64,000 nt of DNA from Fusicatenibacter saccharivorans. Its GTDB lineage: Bacteria; Bacillota; Clostridia; Lachnospirales; Lachnospiraceae. A program made the position numbers and the translations under genes. The notes beneath the pieces were generated by a model. The model saw nothing but the letters and a program-made list of their open reading frames with translations, made no database searches and was not told where the DNA came from. Below, piece by piece: positions 1 to 7,740 of the stretch. The number at the start of each line of letters is the position of its first letter. Position 1 is the stretch's first letter. The stretch lies in contig NZ_JAQEGR010000002.1 of the NCBI RefSeq assembly GCF_027667425.1, forward strand, positions 62,001 through 126,000. Direction: 5' to 3'.

Positions 1-138
1 CTCCCGTTTTGCATGACTCTGAACAACTGCAAAAAAAAGAAATTTCCCGGCTGCGGGGTGCTGAAAAACGGTGCTTCGCAGCCATTTTTTTTTCTGTCCG
101 GATCGCTTTAAAATCGCTTTGAATTTATAAAATCTGCC

Positions 139-167
139 TTGCACCGTCGAAATTACAAGATTATAAT
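139..167 (+). promoter_or_regulatory. Sigma-A type promoter of the SGNH esterase
   Basis: TTGCAC (139-144), a 17-bp spacer and a perfect TATAAT (162-167) lie about 50 bp before the start codon. Bases 1-138 hold no gene or other feature I can support. Confidence 0.65.
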
Positions 168-218
168 GATGTTTGGAAGGTTTTTGAGCTATTACTGATG
201 AACAAGGGAGGCAAAAAA

Positions 219-887
219 ATGATTTTTGAACACATGGACCGGATTGTATTTGCAGGAGATTCCGTAACAGATATGGAAAGTGCACAGCCGGTGGGGGAAG
301 GTTTATTTGAAAATGTCGGAAAGAGCTACGTTCGAATTGTCGAGAACATGCTCGCAGCATTCTACCCGGAGATATATCTTCGCGTGACAAACTCCGGTAT
401 CAGCGGAAACACAAGCCGCGACCTGCTGCAGCGCTTCGACCGTGATGTCGTATCCTTAAAACCGGACTGGGTATCCATCTGCATCGGCATCAACGACGTC
501 TGGAGACAGTTCGACAGCCCGGCTATCCCGGACGAGCAGGTATCGCCGGAGGAGTACCGTTCCAACGTCGAGAAGATGATTCTTTCCGTAAAAGATAACG
601 TAAAAGGTGTTTTTCTCATGACCCCATATTACATGGAACCAAATGCAGAGGATTGGATGAGAAAACGTATGGATACATATGGGGCAATCTGCCGTGAGCT
701 GGCTGAAAAATATGGCTGCTGTTTCATCGATCTGCAGGCTGTTTTTAATGATTACTTCCAATACCGCCATTCTTCCTACATTGCCTGGGACAGAATCCAT
801 CCAAATCAGATCGGGGCAACCGTGATCGCGCGGGCATTTTTGGAAAAATGTGGATTTGACTACAATCACAGACCGGGAGAAGAATAA
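219..887 (+). CDS. SGNH/GDSL-family esterase
   Basis: A 222-residue protein without signal peptide, so probably a cytoplasmic serine esterase or deacylase; the substrate is not visible. The family blocks are present in order: FAGDSVTD with nucleophile Ser15, the Gly of NSGISGNT near residue 60, IGIND with Asn92, and the catalytic dyad DRIH (Asp191, His194). The length is normal for single-domain SGNH hydrolases. I chose the ATG at 219 because GGGAGG lies just upstream; the ATG at 198 would put that ribosome binding site inside the gene. It is a single-gene unit with its own promoter and terminator. Family members often remove acetyl groups from sugars, which would suit a plant-glycan-degrading organism, but nothing here links it to the xylan genes at the other end of the window. 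Confidence 0.85.
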   Translation: MIFEHMDRIVFAGDSVTDMESAQPVGEGLFENVGKSYVRIVENMLAAFYPEIYLRVTNSGISGNTSRDLLQRFDRDVVSLKPDWVSICIGINDVWRQFDSPAIPDEQVSPEEYRSNVEKMILSVKDNVKGVFLMTPYYMEPNAEDWMRKRMDTYGAICRELAEKYGCCFIDLQAVFNDYFQYRHSSYIAWDRIHPNQIGATVIARAFLEKCGFDYNHRPGEE

Positions 888-907
888 AAACTAATATAAA
901 TACCATA

Positions 908-958
908 ACAAAAGCAGAAATTTGCGTTTTCGCGAGAAGTGCAGATTTCTGCTTTTGT
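908..958 (+). terminator. Hairpin terminator after the SGNH esterase
   Basis: Arms at 908-925 and 941-958 pair over 18 bp with one mismatch. The descending arm ends in CTTTTGT, so it can stop transcription from the left gene. Confidence 0.75.
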
Positions 959-1024
959 AACCCACTAAGATATATCATAATTACCAGAGCTTGTCGGAAT
1001 GGAAAGTTGCCGGAATGATAGAAA

Positions 1025-1043
1025 CTCGCACCACTGGTGCGAG
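1025..1043. repeat. Perfect 8-bp palindrome CTCGCACC-ACT-GGTGCGAG
   Basis: A perfect inverted repeat with a 3-nt centre lies in the 569-bp gap between the esterase and phosphoglucomutase, outside any gene. It has no T-run and is not placed at a gene end. It may be a REP-like extragenic palindrome or an operator. The rest of 959-1192 shows nothing I can name. Confidence 0.4.
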
Positions 1044-1192
1044 AAATTAGTTGGAACAATAATATTATTTCGAATGACAAAAAGATATGGCTGGACGAAA
1101 AGAGTTTTAGCTAATTCTGTCTGAAAACAGCTGACAGAGTCGAAAAAAGAGAAAAAGAATCGGTAAAATTTTGCTTAAATTACCAAAAATAA

Positions 1193-1221
1193 TTGCTGTT
1201 TTGGGACAGTTATGGTATATT
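1193..1221 (+). promoter_or_regulatory. Promoter of the phosphoglucomutase gene
   Basis: TTGCTG (1193-1198), a 17-bp spacer and TATATT (1216-1221). It predicts a leader of about 230 nt before the ATG at 1457, containing the structured element at 1284-1425. Confidence 0.55.
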
Positions 1222-1283
1222 ATGACTATACATACATTTATGTGGCGCTACATGGGGACATAAGAGTGAGACATAAAAGAAAG

Positions 1284-1425
1284 GTAACTATTCAGAACCC
1301 CATCTCGATTCCGCTTGCGCTGCATCTCGATGTTGCTTCTCGCCATATGAAATTCCAGAAAGCCGCGCATTCATGCAAGCGTGATTCACGATTTTCTTCT
1401 CTTTCGCATGGCGTTGAATAGTTAC
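1284..1425. repeat. 142-bp MITE-like element with 11-bp terminal inverted repeats
   Basis: The element begins GTAACTATTCA (1284-1294) and ends with its exact reverse complement TGAATAGTTAC (1415-1425). Inner segments also pair, for example CGCTTGC at 1312-1318 with GCAAGCG at 1375-1381, so it could fold into a long imperfect hairpin. It has no credible gene; an open frame crossing it has no ribosome binding site. It sits in the predicted untranslated leader of the phosphoglucomutase. I infer a mobile miniature element or repeated structured RNA; copy number in the genome would decide. Confidence 0.55.
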
Positions 1426-1456
1426 AAATAAAGAATAGAACAGGAGAAAAAAAGAT

Positions 1457-3139
1457 ATGTATCTGGAAGAGTATAAGAGATGGCTGGAAGCTGACCTGGA
1501 AGACGCAGACCTGAACCCGGAGCTGGCACGGATTGAAGGAAACGATGAGGAGATCAAGGATCGTTTTGCAGTATCTCTGAAATTCGGAACCGCAGGACTT
1601 CGTGGAGTGCTTGGCGCAGGAACAAACCGTATGAATATCTATGTAGTACGTCAGGCAACACAGGGTCTTGCAAACTGGGTAAAAACACAGGGCGGAAACC
1701 AGACGGTAGCCATCAGCTATGACAGCCGTATCAAGAGCGATGTATTCGCAAAAACAGCAGCAGGCGTTCTGGCAGCAAACGGAATCAAAGTCAGAATTTA
1801 CGACGCACTGATGCCGGTACCGGCACTTTCCTTTGCAACCCGTTACTACAACTGCAACGCAGGTATCATGGTAACTGCATCCCACAACCCGGCAAAATAC
1901 AACGGCTACAAAGCCTACGGCCCGGACGGATGCCAGATGACCGATGATGCTGCAGCAATCGTATACGCAGAGATTCAGAAAACCGATATCCTGACCGGCG
2001 TAAAATATATGCCGTTCGCAGAGGGCGTGGAAGAAGGACTGATCCGTTTTGTCGGAGAAGACTGCAAGAATGCCCTGTATGAAGCAATCGAATCCCGTCA
2101 GGTTCGTCCGGGTCTGTGTAAAACCGCCGGACTGAAACTCGTTTACAGCCCGCTGAACGGATCTGGTCTTGTACCGGTTACGCGCGTATTAAAAGACATC
2201 GGCATCACCGATATTACCATCGTTCCGGAGCAGGAGTACCCGAACGGATACTTCACCACCTGCAGCTATCCGAACCCGGAAATCTTTGCAGCACTGGAAA
2301 AGGGCCTGGATCTTGCAAAAGAAACCGGCGCAGATCTGATGCTGGCTACCGACCCGGATGCAGACCGTGTTGGTATTGCCATGAAGTGCCCGGATGGAAG
2401 CTATGAGCTGGTAACCGGAAACGAAGTCGGCGTTCTGCTTCTCGACTACATCTGCGCAGGCCGCATCGAGAAAGGCACCATGCCGGAGAAACCGGTTGCT
2501 GTAAAATCCATCGTATCCACACCACTGGCAGATGCTGTTGCCGAGCACTACGGCGTTGAGCTCCGCAGCGTTCTGACCGGATTCAAATGGATCGGCGATC
2601 AGATTGCAAACCTTGAGGCAGACGGCGAAGTAGACCGCTTCATCTTCGGATTCGAGGAGAGCTACGGATACCTGGCCGGTCCGTATGTAAGAGATAAAGA
2701 CGCAGTCATCGGCTCCATGCTGATCTGCGAGATGGCAGCTTATTACAGAAGCATCGGAAGCTCCCTGAAACAGAGACTGGAAGAGATCTATGCCGAGTAT
2801 GGCCGTTATCTGAACAAAGTAGACAGCTTCGAATTCCCGGGTCTGAGCGGAATGGACAAGATGGCCGGTATTATGGATGGCCTTCGAAAAGAGCCGCTGA
2901 CCGAGATCGCAGGTTCCGCTGTTGTCAAAGTAACCGATTACGAGAAACCGGAAGAAACCGGACTCCCATCCGCAAACGTTCTGATCTACAAACTGGCAAA
3001 CGGTGAAACCGTCATCGTCCGCCCGTCCGGAACAGAGCCGAAAATCAAAGTATACTACACAACACTTGGTAAGGATCTGGCAGAGGCAGAAGCGGAGAAA
3101 GAAAAACTCGCAGAGGCTTTGAAACCGATTCTGGCATAA
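1457..3139 (+). CDS. pgm: Phosphoglucomutase/phosphomannomutase (alpha-D-phosphohexomutase)
   Basis: Interconverts hexose 1- and 6-phosphates in the cytoplasm, linking glycolysis to sugar-nucleotide, glycogen and cell-envelope synthesis, and feeding galactose-derived glucose-1-phosphate into glycolysis. All four active-site loops of the superfamily are visible: the phosphoserine loop TASHNP (Ser142), the Mg-binding DPDADR (299-304), the sugar-recognition GFEESYG (398-404) and the phosphate-binding RPSGTEPK (522-529). At 560 residues it matches the longer bacterial PgcA/PGM2-like branch rather than the roughly 450-residue ManB/GlmM type. The ATG follows an AGGAG-type site. It is monocistronic, with a promoter at 1193 and a terminator at 3159; its leader holds the inverted-repeat element. 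Glucose versus mannose specificity cannot be settled from motifs. Confidence 0.92.
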   Translation: MYLEEYKRWLEADLEDADLNPELARIEGNDEEIKDRFAVSLKFGTAGLRGVLGAGTNRMNIYVVRQATQGLANWVKTQGGNQTVAISYDSRIKSDVFAKTAAGVLAANGIKVRIYDALMPVPALSFATRYYNCNAGIMVTASHNPAKYNGYKAYGPDGCQMTDDAAAIVYAEIQKTDILTGVKYMPFAEGVEEGLIRFVGEDCKNALYEAIESRQVRPGLCKTAGLKLVYSPLNGSGLVPVTRVLKDIGITDITIVPEQEYPNGYFTTCSYPNPEIFAALEKGLDLAKETGADLMLATDPDADRVGIAMKCPDGSYELVTGNEVGVLLLDYICAGRIEKGTMPEKPVAVKSIVSTPLADAVAEHYGVELRSVLTGFKWIGDQIANLEADGEVDRFIFGFEESYGYLAGPYVRDKDAVIGSMLICEMAAYYRSIGSSLKQRLEEIYAEYGRYLNKVDSFEFPGLSGMDKMAGIMDGLRKEPLTEIAGSAVVKVTDYEKPEETGLPSANVLIYKLANGETVIVRPSGTEPKIKVYYTTLGKDLAEAEAEKEKLAEALKPILA

Positions 3140-3158
3140 AGAAAATAAAAGAATAGAA

Positions 3159-3186
3159 GGGCGTGGCTTTGGTCACGCCCTTTTTT
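3159..3186 (+). terminator. Rho-independent terminator of phosphoglucomutase
   Basis: GGGCGTG (3159-3165) pairs with CACGCCC (3174-3180) and is followed directly by six T residues. Confidence 0.9.
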
Positions 3187-3209
3187 GAACTGAAATTTCT
3201 TTTGAAAAG

Positions 3210-3237
3210 TGTAAGATTTTCTGCAAAATGGCGTGAT
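3210..3237 (+). promoter_or_regulatory. Candidate ECF-type autoregulatory promoter
   Basis: TGTAAG (3210-3215), 16 bp, then CGTGAT (3232-3237), about 25 bp before the sigma gene. The 16-bp spacing and the AA...CGT pattern resemble ECF promoters; no good sigma-A boxes are seen. Autoregulation is an inference. Confidence 0.35.
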
Positions 3238-3261
3238 GATAGATGAAAGGGGGATTTCCAT

Positions 3262-3822
3262 ATGGAGGATACTCATATTGTCCAAATGTACTGGGACAGG
3301 AACGAAACAGCGATCAGCGAGTCTGCGATGAAATATGGTACATACTGTACGTCCATTGCACAGAATATTCTGCAGAATCCGGCGGATGCAGAAGAATGTG
3401 TCAACGACACCTGGCTTCACGCGTGGAACGCTATGCCGCCGCACCGGCCGTCTCTGTTATCCACATTTCTTGGAAAAATAACGAGAAATCTTTCGTTTGA
3501 TCTGTATAGAAAAATGCATCGCAAAAAACGCGGAGGAAGTCAGATGGATACAGTATTGGACGAGCTGGAAGAATGTGTTTCGGGGAAAGATGATATTGAG
3601 CGGCAGTGGGAGATGAAAGAACTGATCGCGGAGATCAATCAGTTTCTGCAGAAGCTGCCGGAGGAGAAACGATGCATGTTTGTCCTGCGGTACTGGTATG
3701 TAGACAGTATCGGTGAAATCGCGGAGCGGCTGGGAAGAAGTGAAAATTATATTTCAGTTTCATTAAACCGGATCCGTGGAAAATTGCATACACACTTGAC
3801 GGAAAGGGGGTTCGAATTATGA
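3262..3822 (+). CDS. ECF-type RNA polymerase sigma factor
   Basis: A 186-residue group-4 sigma factor. Region 2 spans roughly residues 25-95, with an ENPADAEE-like core-binding helix (here QNPADAEECVNDTW) and an FLGKITRNLSFDLYRK segment for -10 recognition. After an acidic linker, region 4 occupies about 125-180 (LPEEKRCMFVLRYWY, then the helix-turn-helix IGEIAERLGRSENYISVSLNRIR). No extra domains are present. The ATG follows AAAGGGGG. Its last 4 bases overlap the start of the membrane serpin gene (ATGA), so the two are translationally coupled. In this operon layout the downstream membrane protein normally holds the sigma factor inactive. A candidate self-promoter lies at 3210-3237. Confidence 0.9.
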   Translation: MEDTHIVQMYWDRNETAISESAMKYGTYCTSIAQNILQNPADAEECVNDTWLHAWNAMPPHRPSLLSTFLGKITRNLSFDLYRKMHRKKRGGSQMDTVLDELEECVSGKDDIERQWEMKELIAEINQFLQKLPEEKRCMFVLRYWYVDSIGEIAERLGRSENYISVSLNRIRGKLHTHLTERGFEL

Positions 3823-5273
3823 AGAAAGAAGAATTGTTTGAAGTGCTGGGAAATCTGGAGCCTGGTATGGTGGAAAAAGCACGGAGTGATCGCCACCCGC
3901 GGAGAGGCGTATGGAAAAAATGGACGGCCGCCGCAGCCTGCGCGGTGATCATCGGCGGAGCTGTGCTGGGGGTTGCGACATGGAGAAACGGTCGGGAGGG
4001 TTCTGCAGTCCGTTATCCGTCGGGGGTAACGACGGTTCTGGCGGCTTATCCGGCATCTGTGGAGCGGACAATGGATGCACAGAAATTCATGGAAAGCGAT
4101 GCACACTGGGACTGGTGGGATTCGTACCGGGAGTTGACAGCAAAATCAGCAGAACTGCAGTCGGGAATGGATGCATATTATCAGAACCTGATGAAACAAA
4201 TGCTGGTTTCAGAAGATGAAAATACCGTCTGCTCGCCGATCAATCTGTATATCGCGTTTGCGATGCTGGCGGAAACTTCGGATGGAAATACGCGGCAGCA
4301 GATTCTGGATATGCTTGGTGCGCAGGACATGGACACCTTACGGGAAAATGTTTCTTCACTCTGGGAAAGCAATTATGCAGACACGCCCGCGCTGAAAAGT
4401 GTGCTGGCAAATTCGCTGTGGCTCGATAGTGAGGAATCATACAATGACGCAACGCTGCAGCGGCTGGCGGAGCAGTACTATGCATCGACATTCAGAGGAA
4501 CGCCAGGATCAAAAGAAATGGATCAGGCATTGCAGACCTGGACGGATAATAATACCGGCGGGCTTTTGAAGGAATATACGAAAGACATGGCGATCGCACC
4601 GGATACCGTGTTTGAGCTTGTATCTACCATCTATTATAAGGCGATGTGGAGGGAAAATTTCTGGGAAGTGAATACAGAGAAGGAAACGTTCCACGGAACT
4701 GCGGGAGACACCGATGTGGATATGATGAAAAAAACGGAACGGATGGATGTCTACCAGGGCGAACATTTCCGTGCAGTCAGCCTTAGCCTTCAGGACAGCG
4801 GCTCCATGTATTTCCTGCTTCCGGATGAAAATACCGATGTCAATGAACTGGTATCGGATCCGGATCTGATGAAGGTTATACGGCGGGATGAAAGCAGTGA
4901 TAACTGGTATTCCCCTATGGTGAACCTGTCTGTTCCTAAATTTAAAGTATCGGAAAAAACAGACCTGATCGAAACGGTGCGCGCACTAGGTGTAACGGAT
5001 GCGCTGGATGCGGATCTGGCAGATTTCAGCCCATTAACAGGGGACAAAGAGAATTTATACCTGAGCAAAGCAGACCACGCCGCCATGCTTGAAATCGACG
5101 AAAACGGAGTAACCGGAGCAGCGTATACAGAACTCGGCGTTTCAGAAACCGCAGCAGAAATACCGGACGACGAAATCGACTTCGTACTGGATCGTCCATT
5201 CCTGTTTCTTGTCACGGGGCAGGACGGATCGATTCTGTTTTCGGGAGTTGTGAGAAATATTGCAGAGACATGA
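3819..5273 (+). CDS. Membrane-anchored serpin with anti-sigma-like N-terminus
   Basis: The protein of 484 residues has three parts. Residues 1-32 begin MKKEELFEVLGNLEPGMVEKA, a segment like those starting many Lachnospiraceae proteins encoded behind ECF sigma genes, where it probably binds sigma. Residues 36-55 form one membrane helix. Residues about 110-484 are a complete serpin: CSPINLYIAFAML, a Y-K-A-x-W strand segment, the reactive-loop hinge IDENGVTGAAYT (about 426-437) and the C-terminal signature DRPFLFLV (about 458-465). The hinge keeps small residues at P12-P10, as inhibitory serpins do, though P14 is Val instead of Thr/Ser. The loop before DRPFLF is about five residues longer than in alpha-1-antitrypsin, so P1 is uncertain. 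The serpin domain should lie outside the cell and trap serine or cysteine proteases. Confidence 0.85.
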   Translation: MKKEELFEVLGNLEPGMVEKARSDRHPRRGVWKKWTAAAACAVIIGGAVLGVATWRNGREGSAVRYPSGVTTVLAAYPASVERTMDAQKFMESDAHWDWWDSYRELTAKSAELQSGMDAYYQNLMKQMLVSEDENTVCSPINLYIAFAMLAETSDGNTRQQILDMLGAQDMDTLRENVSSLWESNYADTPALKSVLANSLWLDSEESYNDATLQRLAEQYYASTFRGTPGSKEMDQALQTWTDNNTGGLLKEYTKDMAIAPDTVFELVSTIYYKAMWRENFWEVNTEKETFHGTAGDTDVDMMKKTERMDVYQGEHFRAVSLSLQDSGSMYFLLPDENTDVNELVSDPDLMKVIRRDESSDNWYSPMVNLSVPKFKVSEKTDLIETVRALGVTDALDADLADFSPLTGDKENLYLSKADHAAMLEIDENGVTGAAYTELGVSETAAEIPDDEIDFVLDRPFLFLVTGQDGSILFSGVVRNIAET

Positions 5274-5300
5274 AAAAAAGGAGTCGGACTGTCCGGCTCC
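5273..5300 (-). terminator. Terminator of the MFS gene (minus strand)
   Basis: Read on the minus strand, GGAGCCGGAC (5300-5291) pairs with GTCCGACTCC (5289-5280) across a 1-nt centre, allowing one G-U pair, and is followed by seven T residues. It sits between convergent genes and abuts the serpin stop codon. Confidence 0.75.
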
Positions 5301-5341
5301 TGTGTCTGAGACACGTTACAGTATCTCTTCGGTGCTTATTT

Positions 5342-6520
5342 TTACTCTGCGTTCCTTTGTCGGAGCAGAAAAACAGACAAAATCAGTACAGCAGGGAAAA
5401 TGCAGCCGGCCAGCATACCTGCCTTCAGATCGTCGCCGGTGTTTTGTGTGACAAATCCAATAACAAATGGGCCAATGGAACCGCCCATATCTCCGGCCAT
5501 GGCGAGAAGTGCGAACAGTGCAGTTCCGCCGAGTGGAATTTTAGAGGATGAAATACTGATGGTTCCCGGCCACATAATTCCTACGGAGAAACCACACACA
5601 ACGCAGCCTGTAAGATTTAAAAGAGGATATGGTGCGAGAGCTGCAGCCAGATAACAGATCAGGCAAAGTGTACCGGATGCGATCATAAATTTTGTTAAGT
5701 CAATTTTTTCCCCGTATTTACCATAGAAGGTCCTGCTGATGCCCATCATCACAGCAAACAGGCACGGTCCTGCAATGTCTCCAATGCTTTTTGAGAGACC
5801 TAATGCAGACTCGGCATAAGCGGAAGCCCATTGCGCCATCGAAATCTCGCTTGCTCCGGCGCAGACCATAAGAACAAGGGAAATCCAGAAAATGGGAAGA
5901 CGGCACAGCTGACGAATGGTAAGTCCTTCTTCGCTTCCGGTGAGTGATTCAATCGGGCAGGAAAGGAAATTAAACGTATTGTACAGTGGAAGTACAGCCC
6001 AGATACATGCGAGGATCGGCCAGCGTTCCATACCAAAAACTGCCAGAAAAGCAGTGGAGAGTAAGATGACACCTACAGACCCCCAGCAGTAAAAGGAGTG
6101 AAGCAGACTCATAACGCTGTCCTTATTGTCAAACGGACAAGCCTCTACGATTGGGCTGACAAGAACCTCAATCAGTCCGCTTCCGGCGGCATAGATCATG
6201 GCACTGAGCAAAATTCCTGCATAGGCATTTGGCAGAATATTGGGCAGAAAGGCAAGTCCAATCAGGCCGCAGGCGGAAAGAATCTCAGAAGCAACGACAC
6301 ACCTGCGATAACCGATTTTATCGACATATCTGGCACAGAACAAATCGACAAGAAGTTGTGTGAAAAAGAATATTGTCGAGATAAACGCAATTTTTCCAAG
6401 AGAAATATGGTAAGTTCTGTGAAAGGTAAGAAATAGTAAAGGTGCAAAATTTGCAGAAATTGCCTGCGTGATAAATCCAAGATAACAGGCAATTAAGGTT
6501 TTGTGGTAGTTCTTTTTCAT
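5342..6520 (-). CDS. MFS family transporter
   Basis: A 392-residue integral membrane protein with about 12 hydrophobic helices, the standard major-facilitator length. It opens MKKNYHKTLIACYLGFITQAI, has the loop 2-3 motif DLFCARYVDKIGYRR (G-x-x-x-D-x-x-G-x-R-like) and a polar central loop near PIESLTGSEEG. Full conservation of the hydrophobic pattern suggests a functional permease. Substrate is unknown; proton-coupled sugar transport is a reasonable guess from the AraC regulator next to it. The start is supported by GGAG about 9 bp upstream on the minus strand. It is transcribed away from the AraC gene through a shared control region with a duplicated motif, which suggests that regulator controls it. 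Confidence 0.85.
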   Translation of the reverse strand: MKKNYHKTLIACYLGFITQAISANFAPLLFLTFHRTYHISLGKIAFISTIFFFTQLLVDLFCARYVDKIGYRRCVVASEILSACGLIGLAFLPNILPNAYAGILLSAMIYAAGSGLIEVLVSPIVEACPFDNKDSVMSLLHSFYCWGSVGVILLSTAFLAVFGMERWPILACIWAVLPLYNTFNFLSCPIESLTGSEEGLTIRQLCRLPIFWISLVLMVCAGASEISMAQWASAYAESALGLSKSIGDIAGPCLFAVMMGISRTFYGKYGEKIDLTKFMIASGTLCLICYLAAALAPYPLLNLTGCVVCGFSVGIMWPGTISISSSKIPLGGTALFALLAMAGDMGGSIGPFVIGFVTQNTGDDLKAGMLAGCIFPAVLILSVFLLRQRNAE

Positions 6521-6618
6521 GATGATATACTCCGTTTTTTAAAATGGCAGAACTGCTGCGGCCGTAGTGTTCGTTTCGTTGCCGTTCACCGTGTTCCATG
6601 GAGCGACAACGATTCTTT

Positions 6619-6692
6619 TTGTATAATAACGTAAAATAGTGTCGCTTTCACTGGAATATATCGTCTGTTTATTGTATAATATCGTAAAATAG
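6619..6692. promoter_or_regulatory. Duplicated 21-bp motif in the MFS/AraC divergent region
   Basis: Two 21-bp direct repeats (6619-6639 and 6672-6692) differ at one base. Each contains TTGTATAAT followed by CGTAAAATAG and hence a -10-like TATAAT. They are spaced 53 bp start to start, five helical turns. Placement between divergent genes fits paired regulator sites or tandem promoters of the AraC gene. Confidence 0.6.
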
Positions 6693-6727
6693 AGAGGGGC
6701 GTGCCTGAAAAACGGAGGCGGGGAAAG

Positions 6728-7666
6728 ATGGAATTTAATACATTTTATAACAAGATCCAAACGGATGAAACCATGATGGAAACGATACAGCATGGAAACA
6801 GTGAGTATCCGTTTCAATTGTATTACGACGATCTTGCGTTGTTTGATTTTCATTGTGTAGAATGGCACTGGCATGTGGAGTTTGAGTTTGTTTTTGTACA
6901 GGAGGGAACAGCAACCTTCTGGGTTGGCGAAAAGCAGTTTTCACTGGGACAGGGAACGGGCATTTTTATTAACTCAAAGATTTTGCATCGCTATTTTTCT
7001 GAAGGCCATGCGATTGTGCCAAATTTCGTTCTGAAACCGACATTTCTCGCTCCGGCAGACAGCCTGATTTACAAAAAATACATTGCACCGATACAGGCAT
7101 GTAAGGTGGACTGCATTGTCTTTTGCAGGGAAATAAAATGGCAGGCAGAAGCACTGGAGCTCATGCAGAAAATTCTCAAAGCGCAGGAATCAGACAAAGA
7201 CCGGGAACTGGTTACTTTATTTCTGACGCAGGAATTGTGGCACTTGCTTTATTTGCACATGGATTCGGAAGTGCTGCAGAAAAAAAGAGAAAATACGGCA
7301 TCCTCACAGGGAAGAACACAGCTGATGATGCAATATATTCATCAAAATTTCCGACAAAATCTTACCTTGGAGGATATCGCCGGGCAGGCTATGGTGAGCA
7401 AAAGTACGGCATTGAATCTGTTCCGAAGATATCTTCACGATACGCCGGTGCATTATCTGGTGAAGTATCGTCTGCAGGAGGCTGCAAAGCTTCTGGCCAC
7501 GACGGAGAAAAAGATAACTGTAATTTCCGGCGAGACGGGATTTGAAAATATGGATTATTTTTGCAAAACATTTAAGAAATATTATGGGAGGACACCGACG
7601 GAATATCGAAGAAAAAAACAAATGGATACGGATGACAGAGAAGGGATCGTTCAAGAGGTAGTGTAA
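6728..7666 (+). CDS. AraC-family transcriptional regulator with cupin sensor domain
   Basis: A 312-residue cytoplasmic DNA-binding protein. Residues about 10-110 form the AraC-type cupin (CVEWHWHVEFEFVFVQEGTATFWVGEKQFSLGQGTGIFINS), which in this family senses a sugar-like ligand. The last ~100 residues hold two helix-turn-helix units (LTLEDIAGQAMVSKSTALNLFRRYL and ITVISGETGFENMDYFCKTFKKYYGRTP), the canonical AraC signature. I chose ATG 6728, preceded by GGCGGGG, over a GTG at 6701. It is divergent from the MFS transporter and most likely regulates it and itself through the duplicated motif at 6619-6692. The ligand is unknown. Confidence 0.9.
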   Translation: MEFNTFYNKIQTDETMMETIQHGNSEYPFQLYYDDLALFDFHCVEWHWHVEFEFVFVQEGTATFWVGEKQFSLGQGTGIFINSKILHRYFSEGHAIVPNFVLKPTFLAPADSLIYKKYIAPIQACKVDCIVFCREIKWQAEALELMQKILKAQESDKDRELVTLFLTQELWHLLYLHMDSEVLQKKRENTASSQGRTQLMMQYIHQNFRQNLTLEDIAGQAMVSKSTALNLFRRYLHDTPVHYLVKYRLQEAAKLLATTEKKITVISGETGFENMDYFCKTFKKYYGRTPTEYRRKKQMDTDDREGIVQEVV

Positions 7667-7691
7667 GAGAAAACGGAAAAATTACATTCTG

Positions 7692-7730
7692 AAAAAGGAG
7701 CGGAATCCGGTGTGGATTCTGCTCCTTTTT
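7692..7730. terminator. Bidirectional terminator between AraC and the PLC-like gene
   Basis: AAAAAGGAGCGGAATCC pairs with GGATTCTGCTCCTTTTT with one mismatch. A and T runs flank both sides, so it can serve both convergent genes. Confidence 0.9.
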
Positions 7731-7740
7731 AAATGGAAAA

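Noticed and set aside
1212..1421. Short + strand open frame across the inverted-repeat element
   Set aside because: It has no ribosome binding site and its sequence is dictated by the repeat, so it is unlikely to be translated.
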